The position numbers were made by a program, and so were the translations under genes. Below, piece after piece: positions 7,962 through 17,739 of a DNA stretch of 64,000 nucleotides (positions are counted from its first letter, which is position 1; the number at the start of each line of letters is the position of its first letter). Under the pieces are notes generated by a model. It worked only from the letters and a program-made list of their open reading frames with translations, was not told the origin of the DNA and searched no databases. The stretch is from Gloeothece verrucosa PCC 7822. GTDB taxonomy: Bacteria; Cyanobacteriota; Cyanobacteriia; Cyanobacteriales; Microcystaceae. The stretch spans positions 218,773 to 282,772 of the forward strand of contig NC_014534.1 of NCBI RefSeq assembly GCF_000147335.1. The letters run 5' to 3'.

Positions 7962-8204
7962 ATGACACAAAATACCGAGGCTGTCACTACTCTTCATGCT
8001 GACGAGTTAACCGTTGGCGACGTAATACGTCATTTTACAGGCGATTTATGGCAAGTTGCCACCGAGCCTATATATACTCGTGCTGGTATGACGTTCAAAG
8101 TTTATGACCTATCGGTCAACACCATTGAAACTCAAACCGTTAGTTTTCATCCTCAGTGGCGTTTTGAGTTAGTTAAGTACGTTTCTGTGGAGGTAGCGGC
8201 ATGA
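7962..8204 (+). CDS. hypothetical protein, 80 aa
   Basis: A small beta-rich protein (VGDVIRHFTGDLWQVATEP, then MTFKVYDLSVNTIETQTVSF) that could fold as an SH3-like barrel. No family recognised. The stop overlaps the start of the next gene by four bases (ATGA), so the two are an operon transcribed from the XRE-facing promoter. Function unknown. Confidence 0.55.
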   Translation: MTQNTEAVTTLHADELTVGDVIRHFTGDLWQVATEPIYTRAGMTFKVYDLSVNTIETQTVSFHPQWRFELVKYVSVEVAA

Positions 8205-8524
8205 CTAGACTAACCCAATACGAAGACTTTGATATTCTTGAACTGGAAAACTCGATTGAAAAAGCTTACAACGCCCAAAACACGGCTTACTGCGACAGAG
8301 AGATTCAACTCGACAAGTCCGAAAATGACTACGGACTCTATCACGTCTGGTATGGTCGCCAGTGTTTGGGGGCATTCTGCCGTTCCTTTGATGATGACTG
8401 CTGGTTGGCAACGCCATTTTATCGCAATGGGTGCTTTGGCGATTCCAGTAGCCCGTCTGCTTTTGAGACTCATGAACAAGCGCAAGAGTATATAGTGCAA
8501 GCTTACTTGGGTTGGGACAACTAG
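8201..8524 (+). CDS. hypothetical protein, 107 aa
   Basis: An acidic, aromatic-rich soluble protein with several Cys residues (CDREIQL, GRQCLGAFC, DDDCWLATPF). The four-base overlap with the upstream gene shows translational coupling. No family recognised; the spacing of Cys does not match a known zinc motif. Minus-strand frames over the same span are shadows. Confidence 0.55.
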   Translation: MTRLTQYEDFDILELENSIEKAYNAQNTAYCDREIQLDKSENDYGLYHVWYGRQCLGAFCRSFDDDCWLATPFYRNGCFGDSSSPSAFETHEQAQEYIVQAYLGWDN

Positions 8525-8716
8525 CAGGCAGAGCAACTTCCTGCTTAATTCTCGGTGCGGAGATCTCTTTTAGCACCCCAAGCCGTTGTAGAAATATGAG
8601 TTCGATTAATTTACTTTAGAGTAGAATAAAATTATTATCGAAAAAGTGTATGATGAATGGTTGGGAAAATATAAGGCAAAAATTCGGAGCAAAATCTTGA
8701 TTAGGTATAATTATTA

Positions 8717-8890
8717 ATGGCTTTTAATTGGGAAGATTATTTAACTCTGGCTAATAAAATATCTGAAGAAACTTTAACGTCACCGTGTGTTGATTTTCGC
8801 TCAGACTCTAACAAAGAGAGCGCAAAATCATTTATATTTTTTGCATTCCTTTTCAGAAGCTTCTCTTACAATCTTGGCATTTTCCACTAA
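8717..8890 (+). pseudogene. possible truncated HEPN-like gene start
   Basis: The frame starts MAFNWEDYLTLANKISEET. It resembles the opening of small cyanobacterial proteins such as HEPN-type partners, where a stretch EAKLRSAISRAYYA would normally follow. Here the similarity stops after about 24 residues and the frame ends at codon 58 with unrelated sequence. It is probably a broken gene. The HEPN link is a weak resemblance, not shown by a motif. Confidence 0.3.
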
Positions 8891-9012
8891 TTCATCAGTG
8901 TTTAAATTTCTAAATTAAACCTTACGATTATATTTTTTGCTCATTTTTTTGAGAAATTTATTATCTTCTCGTAATAAAATTTTTTGATAACATTGTTCAT
9001 ATTTCAGTTATA
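8827..9012 (-). pseudogene. minus-strand gene remnant, coiled-coil-like
   Basis: A frame on the minus strand encodes YEQCYQKILLREDNKFLKK, a stop (TAA), then NLNTDELVENAKIVREASEK up to a final TGA at 8827. The helical heptad-like composition either side of the single internal stop suggests one former coding sequence. No start codon is apparent. It overlaps the end of the truncated frame at 8717. The family is unknown. Confidence 0.35.
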
Positions 9013-9335
9013 GTATTTAACTATCTTTTCTAAAGTTTACTTTTCTAAGACTGAGTATTCCTGAAATATAAATCCTAAAAGCTTATCGCTGCTCGATTTT
9101 CGCTCTCAAAGACTAAAGACGGGCTGAATTTTCCAAAATATTAACGAAAGAAAAATACGTTTTTTTCCCTTAAGTAGTATTAAATTTTTTTTAATCTTAA
9201 CTTTCTTGAAATTAATATTGTTGAGCAAAAGGGCAAACCAATTTTGTAAAGATTATTCAACAGTTGCCAAGCAGAAACGGGATTGCTAACATTGGATAAT
9301 CTCCACAAACTAACTAACCTCTAGCAGAAGGCTGT
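9013..9335. other. non-coding AT-rich spacer
   Basis: No convincing gene or motif. It probably includes the terminator of the minus-strand gene that ends at 9336, but I saw no strong hairpin. Confidence 0.35.
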
Positions 9336-9611
9336 TTATTTCTTAGCCTTCTTGGCCTGCTCTGCTTGATATAACTCTATTACTTCATCCAAATCAATAT
9401 AAACAATTTGATCCTCTGTGGCCATGTTAGCTTCCCACTCATCTTGATCAAGCCCACCCCATTCGGGTCTGGTAATCACTGGGTCGGGTTCACGCTCAAG
9501 CTTAGGTTGATAGAGGTCGATCGGATCAACTAACCCTTCTGAAATCGCTTCCTCGTCGGAGAGTCCGTAGCGCATAGATTCTAATACATCTTCTGGCAAA
9601 TTTTGCTTCAT
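9336..9611 (-). CDS. acidic hypothetical protein, 91 aa
   Basis: A strongly acidic soluble protein (DEEAISEGLVDPIDLY, then DEWEANMATEDQIVYIDLDE) with a lysine-rich tail (AEQAKKAKK). Its ATG is 29 bases from the start of the divergent 1608-aa gene, so both share one promoter region. That shared start region, including its first codons, is duplicated in decayed form near 6012-6174. No family recognised. Confidence 0.55.
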   Translation of the reverse strand: MKQNLPEDVLESMRYGLSDEEAISEGLVDPIDLYQPKLEREPDPVITRPEWGGLDQDEWEANMATEDQIVYIDLDEVIELYQAEQAKKAKK

Positions 9612-9640
9612 CTTTTTTACCTTATCCGCACGATAAAACC

Positions 9641-12600
9641 ATGATAGCGCAAGTACAAAAGTTCCAATCAGAATTAGAAGTTCCTTTTTTCGACACTTTA
9701 ACCCAACAAGATTTAGACACGAAGCCCATCACCATTAAAAATTCAGTAGCCGGCTATTTATTTGAGGGGGTCAACTTTAGCCTCGGTAGGATTTATAATA
9801 AAACGAAACCAGAGCAATTGCGTTCTTTTGAGGGTAAAACCCTCGAATTCGCCAATGGAGATAAATTTTACTTTGCTGATAGGCAGGTGAGAAACGAAAT
9901 TTACCCCGTTGACTCCGATGGGGCAGCCTATGGCTCAATTCCCTTCACAGGTTGTCAGAATTTTCATGAAGTTAAAGGGGCAAAAATTTTAATCATCGAC
10001 GATCAAACCGGAGACAACACTATCGGACTCGGTAAAGAAGCGGCTAAAAAGTTAGTAGGGGACTGCTTTGGAAAAATCGATTACAAGCTTCACGCCCTTA
10101 TAGACGGAAAATCCTACACACCATTTCAATTTAGGCTAGGTTCACGCGCCCAAGACAACAATCCCGCCGCCCGTATTGCCAAGGGAACGCTTGCGCCAGC
10201 TAATTTAAAGAAAATCGGCAATGGCTATGATCTAATTATACCGACGAGCGCATTTAAGGGGCGAAAGGGAGATGATAACCAAGCCATCAAACCGGGGGAG
10301 TATGAAATTACTTTAGGACTGGGACTGAAAACACACGCCTATTACGGCGAACACAGTCTGGGTCCGCAGGTTTTGGTCAATTATCCTTTGGCTTGTGCTG
10401 CCTTTGTCGAACAAGCCGAACAAAGACTCAAAGAATTAACTCAAATCGTCTCAGATCCCATAAAACTAGCCCACGATTATTTAGAGGTAACTGAGCGCAG
10501 ATATCGCTATCAAATCGAAAATCAGACGAATTTTACTGAAGAATTCGACGGCGAGGAATTATCAAGTGATGAAATCGATACGATGTTAGATAAAGCCGCA
10601 GCCGAAGAAAATGACGAGATTGTTTATAACCTGCTCAAAGCCGATGTTGAGGGACACTATCAACTACTCGACCATCCTAAAATAGTGGATGCGCTCAATA
10701 AACATCTTCAAAATCAATATAAAGAAATTGCAACCGGTAGGTTTATTAAATTCAAGGGCGCACTTCTACAACCGAGCCTGGAACTTAAGGACAATGAGTT
10801 CTGTGACCCCAATTTACCAAATGGGGCAGAGGTTATTGTCACTCGTTCCCCATTTCTTAACTCCAATAATTTTATAGCACTCACCAATCGCTATATCCCC
10901 GAATTGATGCCCTACAAGGGCGTTGCTTGGATGAATCCGGTGGCGGCGGCTAATTATCTCCAGGGGGACTTTGATGGTGATCGCATAGCTTATGCCCTCA
11001 GTAATCAAGATCCGCAGATAGCTATCTTAGCAGAAGAAGTAAAAGAAAAACAGCTTCCTTCCAACCGTTATGCGGATGTTATAAAAAAAGCTAAAGTTCC
11101 CTATCAAGGCAGCTTTGAGGAGATCGCTCTATCCGCTAAAGATAACCAGATAGGACTAATTGCCAATCAAGTGATGAAGGTTATAGCTTTAGAAATAGAG
11201 ACAACGATGCTCCCCCTAAACGACCAAGAAAAATACCTAAAAACCGTTAACTCCCATTTTAACGAATTGATCGCAACGGATTACTCTCTACCTTCAGAGT
11301 TAGAAACATTAAAGCCGCAAATAGAAGCGAACACGAAGTGGCGCTCCGCGCTCGCCTCCTTTAACTCAAATTCCGACTTAAGTGAAGCAAAGCTAACAAC
11401 GCTGAGGAAATTTCTTCATGAAATAGTTGGGCTTTTAGGTAATGAGTTACAAGTGGCTGTCGACGGCCCCAAATCAGCCCTACGACCAGACCAAGGAATT
11501 TTAAAAGCCATTAAAGAATTAACGGATTATCGCACTGTCGGTTGGTTGGAAGACCGCAAATCGGAAGAGGTGTATCGTGAGCGTCCCATGAATAGCAACA
11601 CCTATTCTCCAATAGACCTATTGGTCGGCCCGGTTAACGAACAATTCTGTAAAAATAGCTTAGAAGCTCGGCCAGCCCATCAGTTCCGTAATCTATTTGA
11701 AGATATATCTTACAGCGAAGCGCAAAAAAAATTTATTGATCGGGTTCGAGTCGAATATAATAAACGCCAAAGCCAAGCCCATCAATTGAAAGCCGAGCTA
11801 TCCAAATCACTCGGTCCAAAAATTAATCTTCATACACGCAAAGGTAATATTCTCGAAGTTATCGATCTGCTCAACGGCTCCAACCATCCCCAAACATACA
11901 GTTTGGATAAAATGACCATTTGGGTTCGGGAAAATAATAATAAAAAACATCCCGAAAAATATATGGTATTAGCTCAAGTTCCCGGTCAATTAAATAATTA
12001 CGGTAAGCCCTTGTATAAACGAATTGGGTATTTATCGATCGACTCAGAACGACAATATGGTCACTTTATCGAAGATTTAATCAAAAAAAACAAAGGCTCT
12101 CATGCAGACTTGGGCACTTTGCCGGTAGAGATCTTACACAGTATAACCCCTGAGCAAGTCAGCGCCGCTTTTAAGGAACTAAAGCAGTACGCAGAGCAAA
12201 TTCGTTTCTCAATTCCCGACTCCGAAAAGGTGTCTTACGCGGCGGCGATGTGGGATTTGTGTAATGCACGAACTAATAAAGAAAATTCATTTAAAAAGGC
12301 GAGTGCCGCGTTTGCTATATTTGCCCCCGAAATCCAATCGAGACTAAGCAGCCTTCAATTTAAGTCTTTAGAAGTTTCGGGTATAAAATCGCCATCAAAC
12401 CAGCATCAAGGACGCATTTTTAATCAAGAAAAACTACCTATAGAAATTGGGTTTGAAGCTAATCCAGATGACCCCAATCATAACCAGCGAATAATCCTAG
12501 TGGATGGGAAAAGATTGGGGCGTTTCGCCGGGGAATCCCCCCAATTGCCCGTAGGCACGAAAGCGCAGGGATGGGTAAGCACTCCTCCAGGGGCGGGAGT

Positions 12601-14467
12601 TAGCGCCACGTTAGCGGATGGGGCAACAATTCGGATAGGAGTTTTAAAAAATTATAACCATGCCATGACCAGCTTCGGGCACGACTCAAGAACATTAGAA
12701 ATTGACTTTGTGAAAAATCCTAGAGGAGAAGTTGAGCCGGCAGTTAAATTAGACGGAGAAATTTTAGGACGTATTACAGACAAACAGTCACAGCAAATTT
12801 TAAGGCGTAAAGGATTGCTACAAAAGGGAACTCAACTAACAGCGACATTAGACCGAGATCCCCCATCAATAGCCAAAATTGAAATCGATGCAAGTACAGT
12901 TGAGTATCCGCAGGTAATTACGCCCAATAAGGCACTTGTTACGCCGCCTAAATCTTTGCCTACCCTCCTCTCAAGAGGGATTTATCAATGGGAGGACATT
13001 GACGGGAAGGTGCTTGATAAAGATACATTATTGTTAGCGGTGGATAGCCGCAAAACCGAGCCAACTGAGGGATGGTTTTTAAAACAGGGGGTTCCCTTAA
13101 CCCTTGATGTCTCAGAAAGCGAAAAATCGAGGATTAGTAACTATGCCATCTATAAAGCCCAGATTGAGCTTATTCCAGAAAGAACCCTTTCCAAGTTAGT
13201 AAGTAAATTCGGGCAGCCAAGGGATGCGGAAAGATTTTTTGAAGCACTTCTTGGCAAGGATATTGACAACAATAATACTAAATATAGCTGGTCACGCTAC
13301 CCACAAGCCGGACAAGCCACCTATGAAGTTTCAACCCAAGGGGATAAACGATTGAGCGCCCTGGTTGCGCGGCTTGATGACGGGCGAACCATTGAAGAGG
13401 CATACCAGTTAGATGTTAAAGGCTACCGTTCTTCCCCAACTGATAAAGACTGGCAAAAGGGCAAAGGTAAGCCGCCACTCCTCGAAAAATCAACAGACCA
13501 ACTCTGGAGTGAATATAAAGCGTTGTGGCAGCAGTGGGTTTATGAAAATCCCCATTTGATGATTGAACTGGCTAATACAGCCAAAGGAAAGACCCTTACC
13601 GATAAATTTGCTACGAGCGATATTTCCCAAGCCCGTGCCTTAGCCGAAATTCTCAATGAAAATCCGCAATATACTAATACTTGCCCTGGCATTAAACCCA
13701 ATGATGTTAATTTGCTAATTCCCCCTTCTTCAAAAGCATCTGTTGAACAAAATCGAGTAAAAGATCGGGCAATGGCGGCGAGTGCCACTCAATTTATTGG
13801 CCATAGTGCCCAGTCCGACAAAGATGTTCTCTCTTCTACGGCTAAATATCAACAGTGTTGGGAAGCGTTTGGATTAGCTAATACGGGAGAGTACACCAAG
13901 GATGATGTAATCATGATCAGTGGTTCTGGCCAAGAGCGCGGCGTGACTGATGAACAAATTAAAACGACATTTGAGCAGCATTATAAGCCGCTACTTGAAA
14001 AAGCGATCGCAGCCGAGGCAAGCTTTGTGGTTGGAAATGCGGCGGGAACTGACAAATTGGTTCAAGGTTATTTAAGCGAAAAAGGGTATAAGTTTGAGCA
14101 GACAGCGCAGGGATATTTAAAAGCTAACTCACAACAGTTAAACCCGCAGCAGGCCGAGTATACAAAAGCGATCGCGCCGGTTGTGTACGCTTTTCTTGCC
14201 GTTCACGACAAAACTGAAATTAAAGGCAATCATAATGACATTAAAATCGAAGAAGACCGATTGACAATGCAAAATAAAAACGGTAAATATAAAATGATTG
14301 CTTCCTACTACGGTAAGGATGCTCAAGGAAAAGCCATTTGGCAGAGCGAATCACTTCCCGCTAATAGCCCAGGTTTAACTCAAGATGATGTCGATCTTTG
14401 GAAAGATCCGGTTATTCTTGAGATAATTTCTCAAAAAATTCATGTTAGGCAGTCGAGGGGACGATAA
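9641..14467 (+). CDS. large RDR/YonO-like double-psi-barrel polymerase with C-terminal SLOG-like domain
   Basis: A 1608-residue protein. Residues 90-210 resemble the first barrel of RDR/QDE-1-type polymerases: DSDGAAYGSIPFTG (91-104), TPFQFRLGS and ARIAKGTLAP with a candidate catalytic Lys181. Residues 397-447 resemble the second barrel: EVIVTRSPFLNSNNF, then NYLQGDFDGDRIAYA with the metal-binding DFDGD at 443-447. In RNA polymerases and RDRs the same motif binds the catalytic magnesium. Residues 920-1090 are beta-rich. Residues 1214-1340 form a conserved-looking block (RTIEEAYQLDVKGYR). Residues 1420-1496 (MISGSGQERG, VVGNAAGTDKLV) look like a SLOG nucleotide-binding fold. Known relatives such as phage YonO are single-chain RNA polymerases. 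Activity here is inferred; template, promoter and role are unknown. Confidence 0.65.
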   Translation: MIAQVQKFQSELEVPFFDTLTQQDLDTKPITIKNSVAGYLFEGVNFSLGRIYNKTKPEQLRSFEGKTLEFANGDKFYFADRQVRNEIYPVDSDGAAYGSIPFTGCQNFHEVKGAKILIIDDQTGDNTIGLGKEAAKKLVGDCFGKIDYKLHALIDGKSYTPFQFRLGSRAQDNNPAARIAKGTLAPANLKKIGNGYDLIIPTSAFKGRKGDDNQAIKPGEYEITLGLGLKTHAYYGEHSLGPQVLVNYPLACAAFVEQAEQRLKELTQIVSDPIKLAHDYLEVTERRYRYQIENQTNFTEEFDGEELSSDEIDTMLDKAAAEENDEIVYNLLKADVEGHYQLLDHPKIVDALNKHLQNQYKEIATGRFIKFKGALLQPSLELKDNEFCDPNLPNGAEVIVTRSPFLNSNNFIALTNRYIPELMPYKGVAWMNPVAAANYLQGDFDGDRIAYALSNQDPQIAILAEEVKEKQLPSNRYADVIKKAKVPYQGSFEEIALSAKDNQIGLIANQVMKVIALEIETTMLPLNDQEKYLKTVNSHFNELIATDYSLPSELETLKPQIEANTKWRSALASFNSNSDLSEAKLTTLRKFLHEIVGLLGNELQVAVDGPKSALRPDQGILKAIKELTDYRTVGWLEDRKSEEVYRERPMNSNTYSPIDLLVGPVNEQFCKNSLEARPAHQFRNLFEDISYSEAQKKFIDRVRVEYNKRQSQAHQLKAELSKSLGPKINLHTRKGNILEVIDLLNGSNHPQTYSLDKMTIWVRENNNKKHPEKYMVLAQVPGQLNNYGKPLYKRIGYLSIDSERQYGHFIEDLIKKNKGSHADLGTLPVEILHSITPEQVSAAFKELKQYAEQIRFSIPDSEKVSYAAAMWDLCNARTNKENSFKKASAAFAIFAPEIQSRLSSLQFKSLEVSGIKSPSNQHQGRIFNQEKLPIEIGFEANPDDPNHNQRIILVDGKRLGRFAGESPQLPVGTKAQGWVSTPPGAGVSATLADGATIRIGVLKNYNHAMTSFGHDSRTLEIDFVKNPRGEVEPAVKLDGEILGRITDKQSQQILRRKGLLQKGTQLTATLDRDPPSIAKIEIDASTVEYPQVITPNKALVTPPKSLPTLLSRGIYQWEDIDGKVLDKDTLLLAVDSRKTEPTEGWFLKQGVPLTLDVSESEKSRISNYAIYKAQIELIPERTLSKLVSKFGQPRDAERFFEALLGKDIDNNNTKYSWSRYPQAGQATYEVSTQGDKRLSALVARLDDGRTIEEAYQLDVKGYRSSPTDKDWQKGKGKPPLLEKSTDQLWSEYKALWQQWVYENPHLMIELANTAKGKTLTDKFATSDISQARALAEILNENPQYTNTCPGIKPNDVNLLIPPSSKASVEQNRVKDRAMAASATQFIGHSAQSDKDVLSSTAKYQQCWEAFGLANTGEYTKDDVIMISGSGQERGVTDEQIKTTFEQHYKPLLEKAIAAEASFVVGNAAGTDKLVQGYLSEKGYKFEQTAQGYLKANSQQLNPQQAEYTKAIAPVVYAFLAVHDKTEIKGNHNDIKIEEDRLTMQNKNGKYKMIASYYGKDAQGKAIWQSESLPANSPGLTQDDVDLWKDPVILEIISQKIHVRQSRGR

Positions 14468-14642
14468 TTTTGATAAAATTATCCTTCGAGGCATATACTT
14501 GACAAAAATTAATGAGTTTCGCGCTCAAATTTAATGATACAATCAAACAAAACCCTTAAATAAAGGAAAATATCATCTTAGTAAAACTGATATCGGTTAA
14601 GTCTCTTAAGCCAATCTCTGTATCGTTAGCTTTTTTTTAATT

Positions 14643-16130
14643 ATGCCCCGTTCTGCTAGACTTCATAAAGAACGCAAAGCCCAAGTGCTTGAGGCTCTCA
14701 AACGTAAAGGATTTTTAACTCAGGGTGACTTAGCGGCACATTTAGAGGTTGCTTTATCGACAATTAATAATTTTATTAATAGTAAACCTGTTTATATCAC
14801 TAAATTTGAAGAAATTTGTCATGCTCTAAATTTGGATAAACAGGCAATGTTAAAACCTTTAAATGAAGAAGTTAATAGCAATTTAGCCAGTCAAGAAGAG
14901 ATAGAAAAAACGTCTTTATTTTCTTTTATTGCTTATGATGATTATTGGGTAGGGCGAAAAGATTTAATTACATCTTTGACGGAAAAATTACAAGGAGCAT
15001 TTCGTTTTTTATTTATTCTAGGCTTGACGGGGATTGGAAAAACCGCACTAGCGGAACGTATTATTTTAGAAAGACAAAAGACATCTTCTTTAACAAAAAG
15101 CTATGATTTGAAGCGGGTAAATTTTGAGGCTTTAGGGAATGCTACAGATTTTATGACAGTGGCAATTCAATGGCTAGAATCCTGGAATATTCCAGTAGCT
15201 TCACAACAGCGAAACCCAGAACAAGTGATCTGGCATTTAACACAATATTTACAACATAATACCGTTCTTTTACTCTTTGATTCTTTTGAAAATTTGTTAG
15301 TAGGAAATGAAGAGGAGGGATGGGGAAATTTAGCGGATAATTGGTGGGAAAAGTTTTTTTTAAGTTTATTGTCGGCACAGTCTTGTCAAAGTCGGATTAT
15401 AATTACATCTCAAGATTTACCTTTATCTTTAGTTGAACAACGCTATAATCAATACTGGTATTGTCATCTTTTAACAGGATTAGATGAAAATGAGCAAGAA
15501 AATTTATGGGAAATAACAGGTTTTAATATTGATGATAATTTAGAAGAAAAGGTGTTGTTAATGCGTTTAGGAAAAGCTTATCAAGGACATCCATTAGTTT
15601 TACGAGTAATTAGCGGAGAGATTTGGGAATCGTTTGGAGGAAATGTTAAAGCTTATTGGGAAGATGTTAAGAGTAAAATAGAAACAGTAGAAACTGCACT
15701 AGCTGAAGCCGAAAATGAAGCACAGAAACAAATGGGAAGTGAAGATAATTGGAAATTACATAAGTTAACGAGAAAAGTCCGTTTAGAAGTGAATAAACAA
15801 AGATTAACTTCTGTATTTAAGCGGTTAGAATCTCAGTCAACCGATGCTTATTATTTAATTTGTGCCGCGTCGGTTTATCGTATTCCCGTACAGGTACAGG
15901 GATGGTTGATGCAGTTAGCGGTATTAATTAAGCGAATTGAAAATCAGCCTTGTAATGAAGAAAGACAAGAAATGGCATTGGAAGAGTTATGTTATCGATT
16001 TTTAGTTGAAGAGTCAGTTAATCCAAATAATCAACGAGTATTAGGATTGCATCATTTAATTCGGAGTGTAGCATTGGAACATTATCAACAGTTAATAACT
16101 AAGTTAAAACAGCGATCAAAAACGGCTTAA
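14643..16130 (+). CDS. STAND (NB-ARC-like) ATPase with N-terminal HTH
   Basis: The N-terminus is a helix-turn-helix (LTQGDLAAHLEVALSTINNFI, residues 25-45). The NB-ARC/STAND core follows: GRKDLITSLTEKL, Walker A GLTGIGKT (127-134, Lys133), Walker B VLLLFDSFENLL (208-219, Asp213), sensor SRIIITSQ and GHPLVLRVISG. The C-terminal part is helical without clear repeats. It is followed 28-88 bases later by a TPR protein, which probably supplies the sensor/scaffold half of a split STAND regulator. A role in transcription or defence is inferred from the architecture and from the adjacent CRISPR locus. Confidence 0.75.
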   Translation: MPRSARLHKERKAQVLEALKRKGFLTQGDLAAHLEVALSTINNFINSKPVYITKFEEICHALNLDKQAMLKPLNEEVNSNLASQEEIEKTSLFSFIAYDDYWVGRKDLITSLTEKLQGAFRFLFILGLTGIGKTALAERIILERQKTSSLTKSYDLKRVNFEALGNATDFMTVAIQWLESWNIPVASQQRNPEQVIWHLTQYLQHNTVLLLFDSFENLLVGNEEEGWGNLADNWWEKFFLSLLSAQSCQSRIIITSQDLPLSLVEQRYNQYWYCHLLTGLDENEQENLWEITGFNIDDNLEEKVLLMRLGKAYQGHPLVLRVISGEIWESFGGNVKAYWEDVKSKIETVETALAEAENEAQKQMGSEDNWKLHKLTRKVRLEVNKQRLTSVFKRLESQSTDAYYLICAASVYRIPVQVQGWLMQLAVLIKRIENQPCNEERQEMALEELCYRFLVEESVNPNNQRVLGLHHLIRSVALEHYQQLITKLKQRSKTA

Positions 16131-16218
16131 ACTAGAAAGCATAAAGCAGATTGTTAAGTTGATTAAGTTTAAAAATTTGGGCTTTATTACTAAATTTTTT
16201 AATTATTTTAAATCAAAA

Positions 16219-17727
16219 ATGAGTATAACCACCTTAAATACAAGTCAAGAATTATTTCAAGAACTAAATATTAATTTAGATGAAGTGCCTCTTGAGTATC
16301 TTGCTGATTATACGGCTATTACTTATTTCCTTACCATTGAAGGATCATTACCTAGTCATGTATCTAATTTAGAAAAGGTACGAAGATACTTAGAATCATT
16401 TTATCATTTATGTCAGATAAAAGACTGGCAAAGAAGTTTAATTGTATTACAAATCGAACCAGAGGCAAAAATTCAAGAAGAATTACACAATCTTTTAGGT
16501 ATCTGGGGTTACCACGAGCAACAAAAATTGATTTATCAGAATTTGCTTTATAAAGTTAACCCTCAATGCGATGCTACTTGTTTAACTGGATTAGGAAACG
16601 TATACGATACTCAAGGTAATTATTCTTTGGCGATAGAGTACCACACCAAGCAACTAGAATTAGCTCAGGAAATAGGTGATGATTCAGGAGAATGGATAGC
16701 TTTAGTTGGTTTAGGAAATGTACAGAAAGCTTTAGGAAATTTTCAAGACTCCTTAACTTATTTTCATCAGGTGTTAGATATTGCTAGACAAATTAAAGAT
16801 ATTCGAGGAGAAGTCATCGCTTTAGGAAGTTTAGGAAATATTTACATGGGTTTAAATAATAATGATGAATCAAAAGAGTATGCCGAAAAATGTTTAACTT
16901 TAGCACAACAACATCAATTCTCGCTCTTTGAAGCTAGAGCGGCAATAATTTTAGGAAATATTAGTCGAGATGAAAATAATGTACAAGCGGCTTTAAACTG
17001 GTATCATCATGGGTTAGAAATAGCTCAAGAATTAGACGATATAGCTGTGATTATCGATGCAATGCGAGCGCTCGGTGATAGTTACGAAGAGCTTGGTAAT
17101 TCTCTAGAAGCTTTAGATTGGTTACATAAAAGCTTGGAAATAGCTCAGGAGTTTGGGGATAAGGCAATAGAAGCAGAAAGTTGGCGGGGTTTGGGTAATG
17201 CTTATGCAACGTTGGGAAATCTAGAGCAAGCTATTTTTTATTACCAAAAACGCCTTAATTTTTTAGAATTAACTGAAGATAAGGCTAATATTGCTAGTAA
17301 TCTTCAGGGATTAGCTTTAGCTTATGATAAATTAAATCGATTAGCTGAAGCCATTAAATATGAGGAAAAACGGTTAAAAGTTTTGAAAGAATTAGAAGAT
17401 TGGCAAAAAGTGGCTGATTGTTATGCTTATCTCGGTTATGCTCATCTAGGCTTAAATAATTATTATGAAGCTTTAGAAAATTTGATGGCTGCTTTAGCTT
17501 TGCAAAAAGAACAAGGTAATCAAAGAGTAAAAGCTAATACTTTGTATAATTTGGCGGAATTAATGGCACATTTAGACCAAATTACTCCTGCATTGCAATT
17601 ATGTCAAGAGGGTTTAACGGTAGCACAAGAATGTGATTTAGAATTGGTAGAAGAGTTCAAAGAACTACAAGAGTTGATAGAAGCTTATTCTCGGCAACTT
17701 ATTGAAGAGAAAGATGATGAAGTTTGA
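16219..17727 (+). CDS. TPR-repeat protein, about 500 aa
   Basis: Nine or more tetratricopeptide repeats span residues 110-480, each with the pattern ALGNxYxxxGNxxxAxxxxxxxL (for example GLGNVYDTQGNYSLAIEY and GLGNAYATLGNLEQAI). The ATG at 16219 is chosen; a TTG at 16159 would add 20 residues. No Shine-Dalgarno decides it. It lies directly after the STAND ATPase gene and has the same base composition, so they likely form an operon and a complex in which the TPR array recognises a partner. There is no catalytic domain. Confidence 0.75.
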   Translation: MSITTLNTSQELFQELNINLDEVPLEYLADYTAITYFLTIEGSLPSHVSNLEKVRRYLESFYHLCQIKDWQRSLIVLQIEPEAKIQEELHNLLGIWGYHEQQKLIYQNLLYKVNPQCDATCLTGLGNVYDTQGNYSLAIEYHTKQLELAQEIGDDSGEWIALVGLGNVQKALGNFQDSLTYFHQVLDIARQIKDIRGEVIALGSLGNIYMGLNNNDESKEYAEKCLTLAQQHQFSLFEARAAIILGNISRDENNVQAALNWYHHGLEIAQELDDIAVIIDAMRALGDSYEELGNSLEALDWLHKSLEIAQEFGDKAIEAESWRGLGNAYATLGNLEQAIFYYQKRLNFLELTEDKANIASNLQGLALAYDKLNRLAEAIKYEEKRLKVLKELEDWQKVADCYAYLGYAHLGLNNYYEALENLMAALALQKEQGNQRVKANTLYNLAELMAHLDQITPALQLCQEGLTVAQECDLELVEEFKELQELIEAYSRQLIEEKDDEV

Positions 17728-17739
17728 TTTTAGTCTTTG

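Noticed and set aside
8205..8576. Two long minus-strand frames over the 107-aa gene at 8201
   Set aside because: They overlap the coupled gene pair fully and their translations are rich in Arg, His and Ser without domains; they are shadows.
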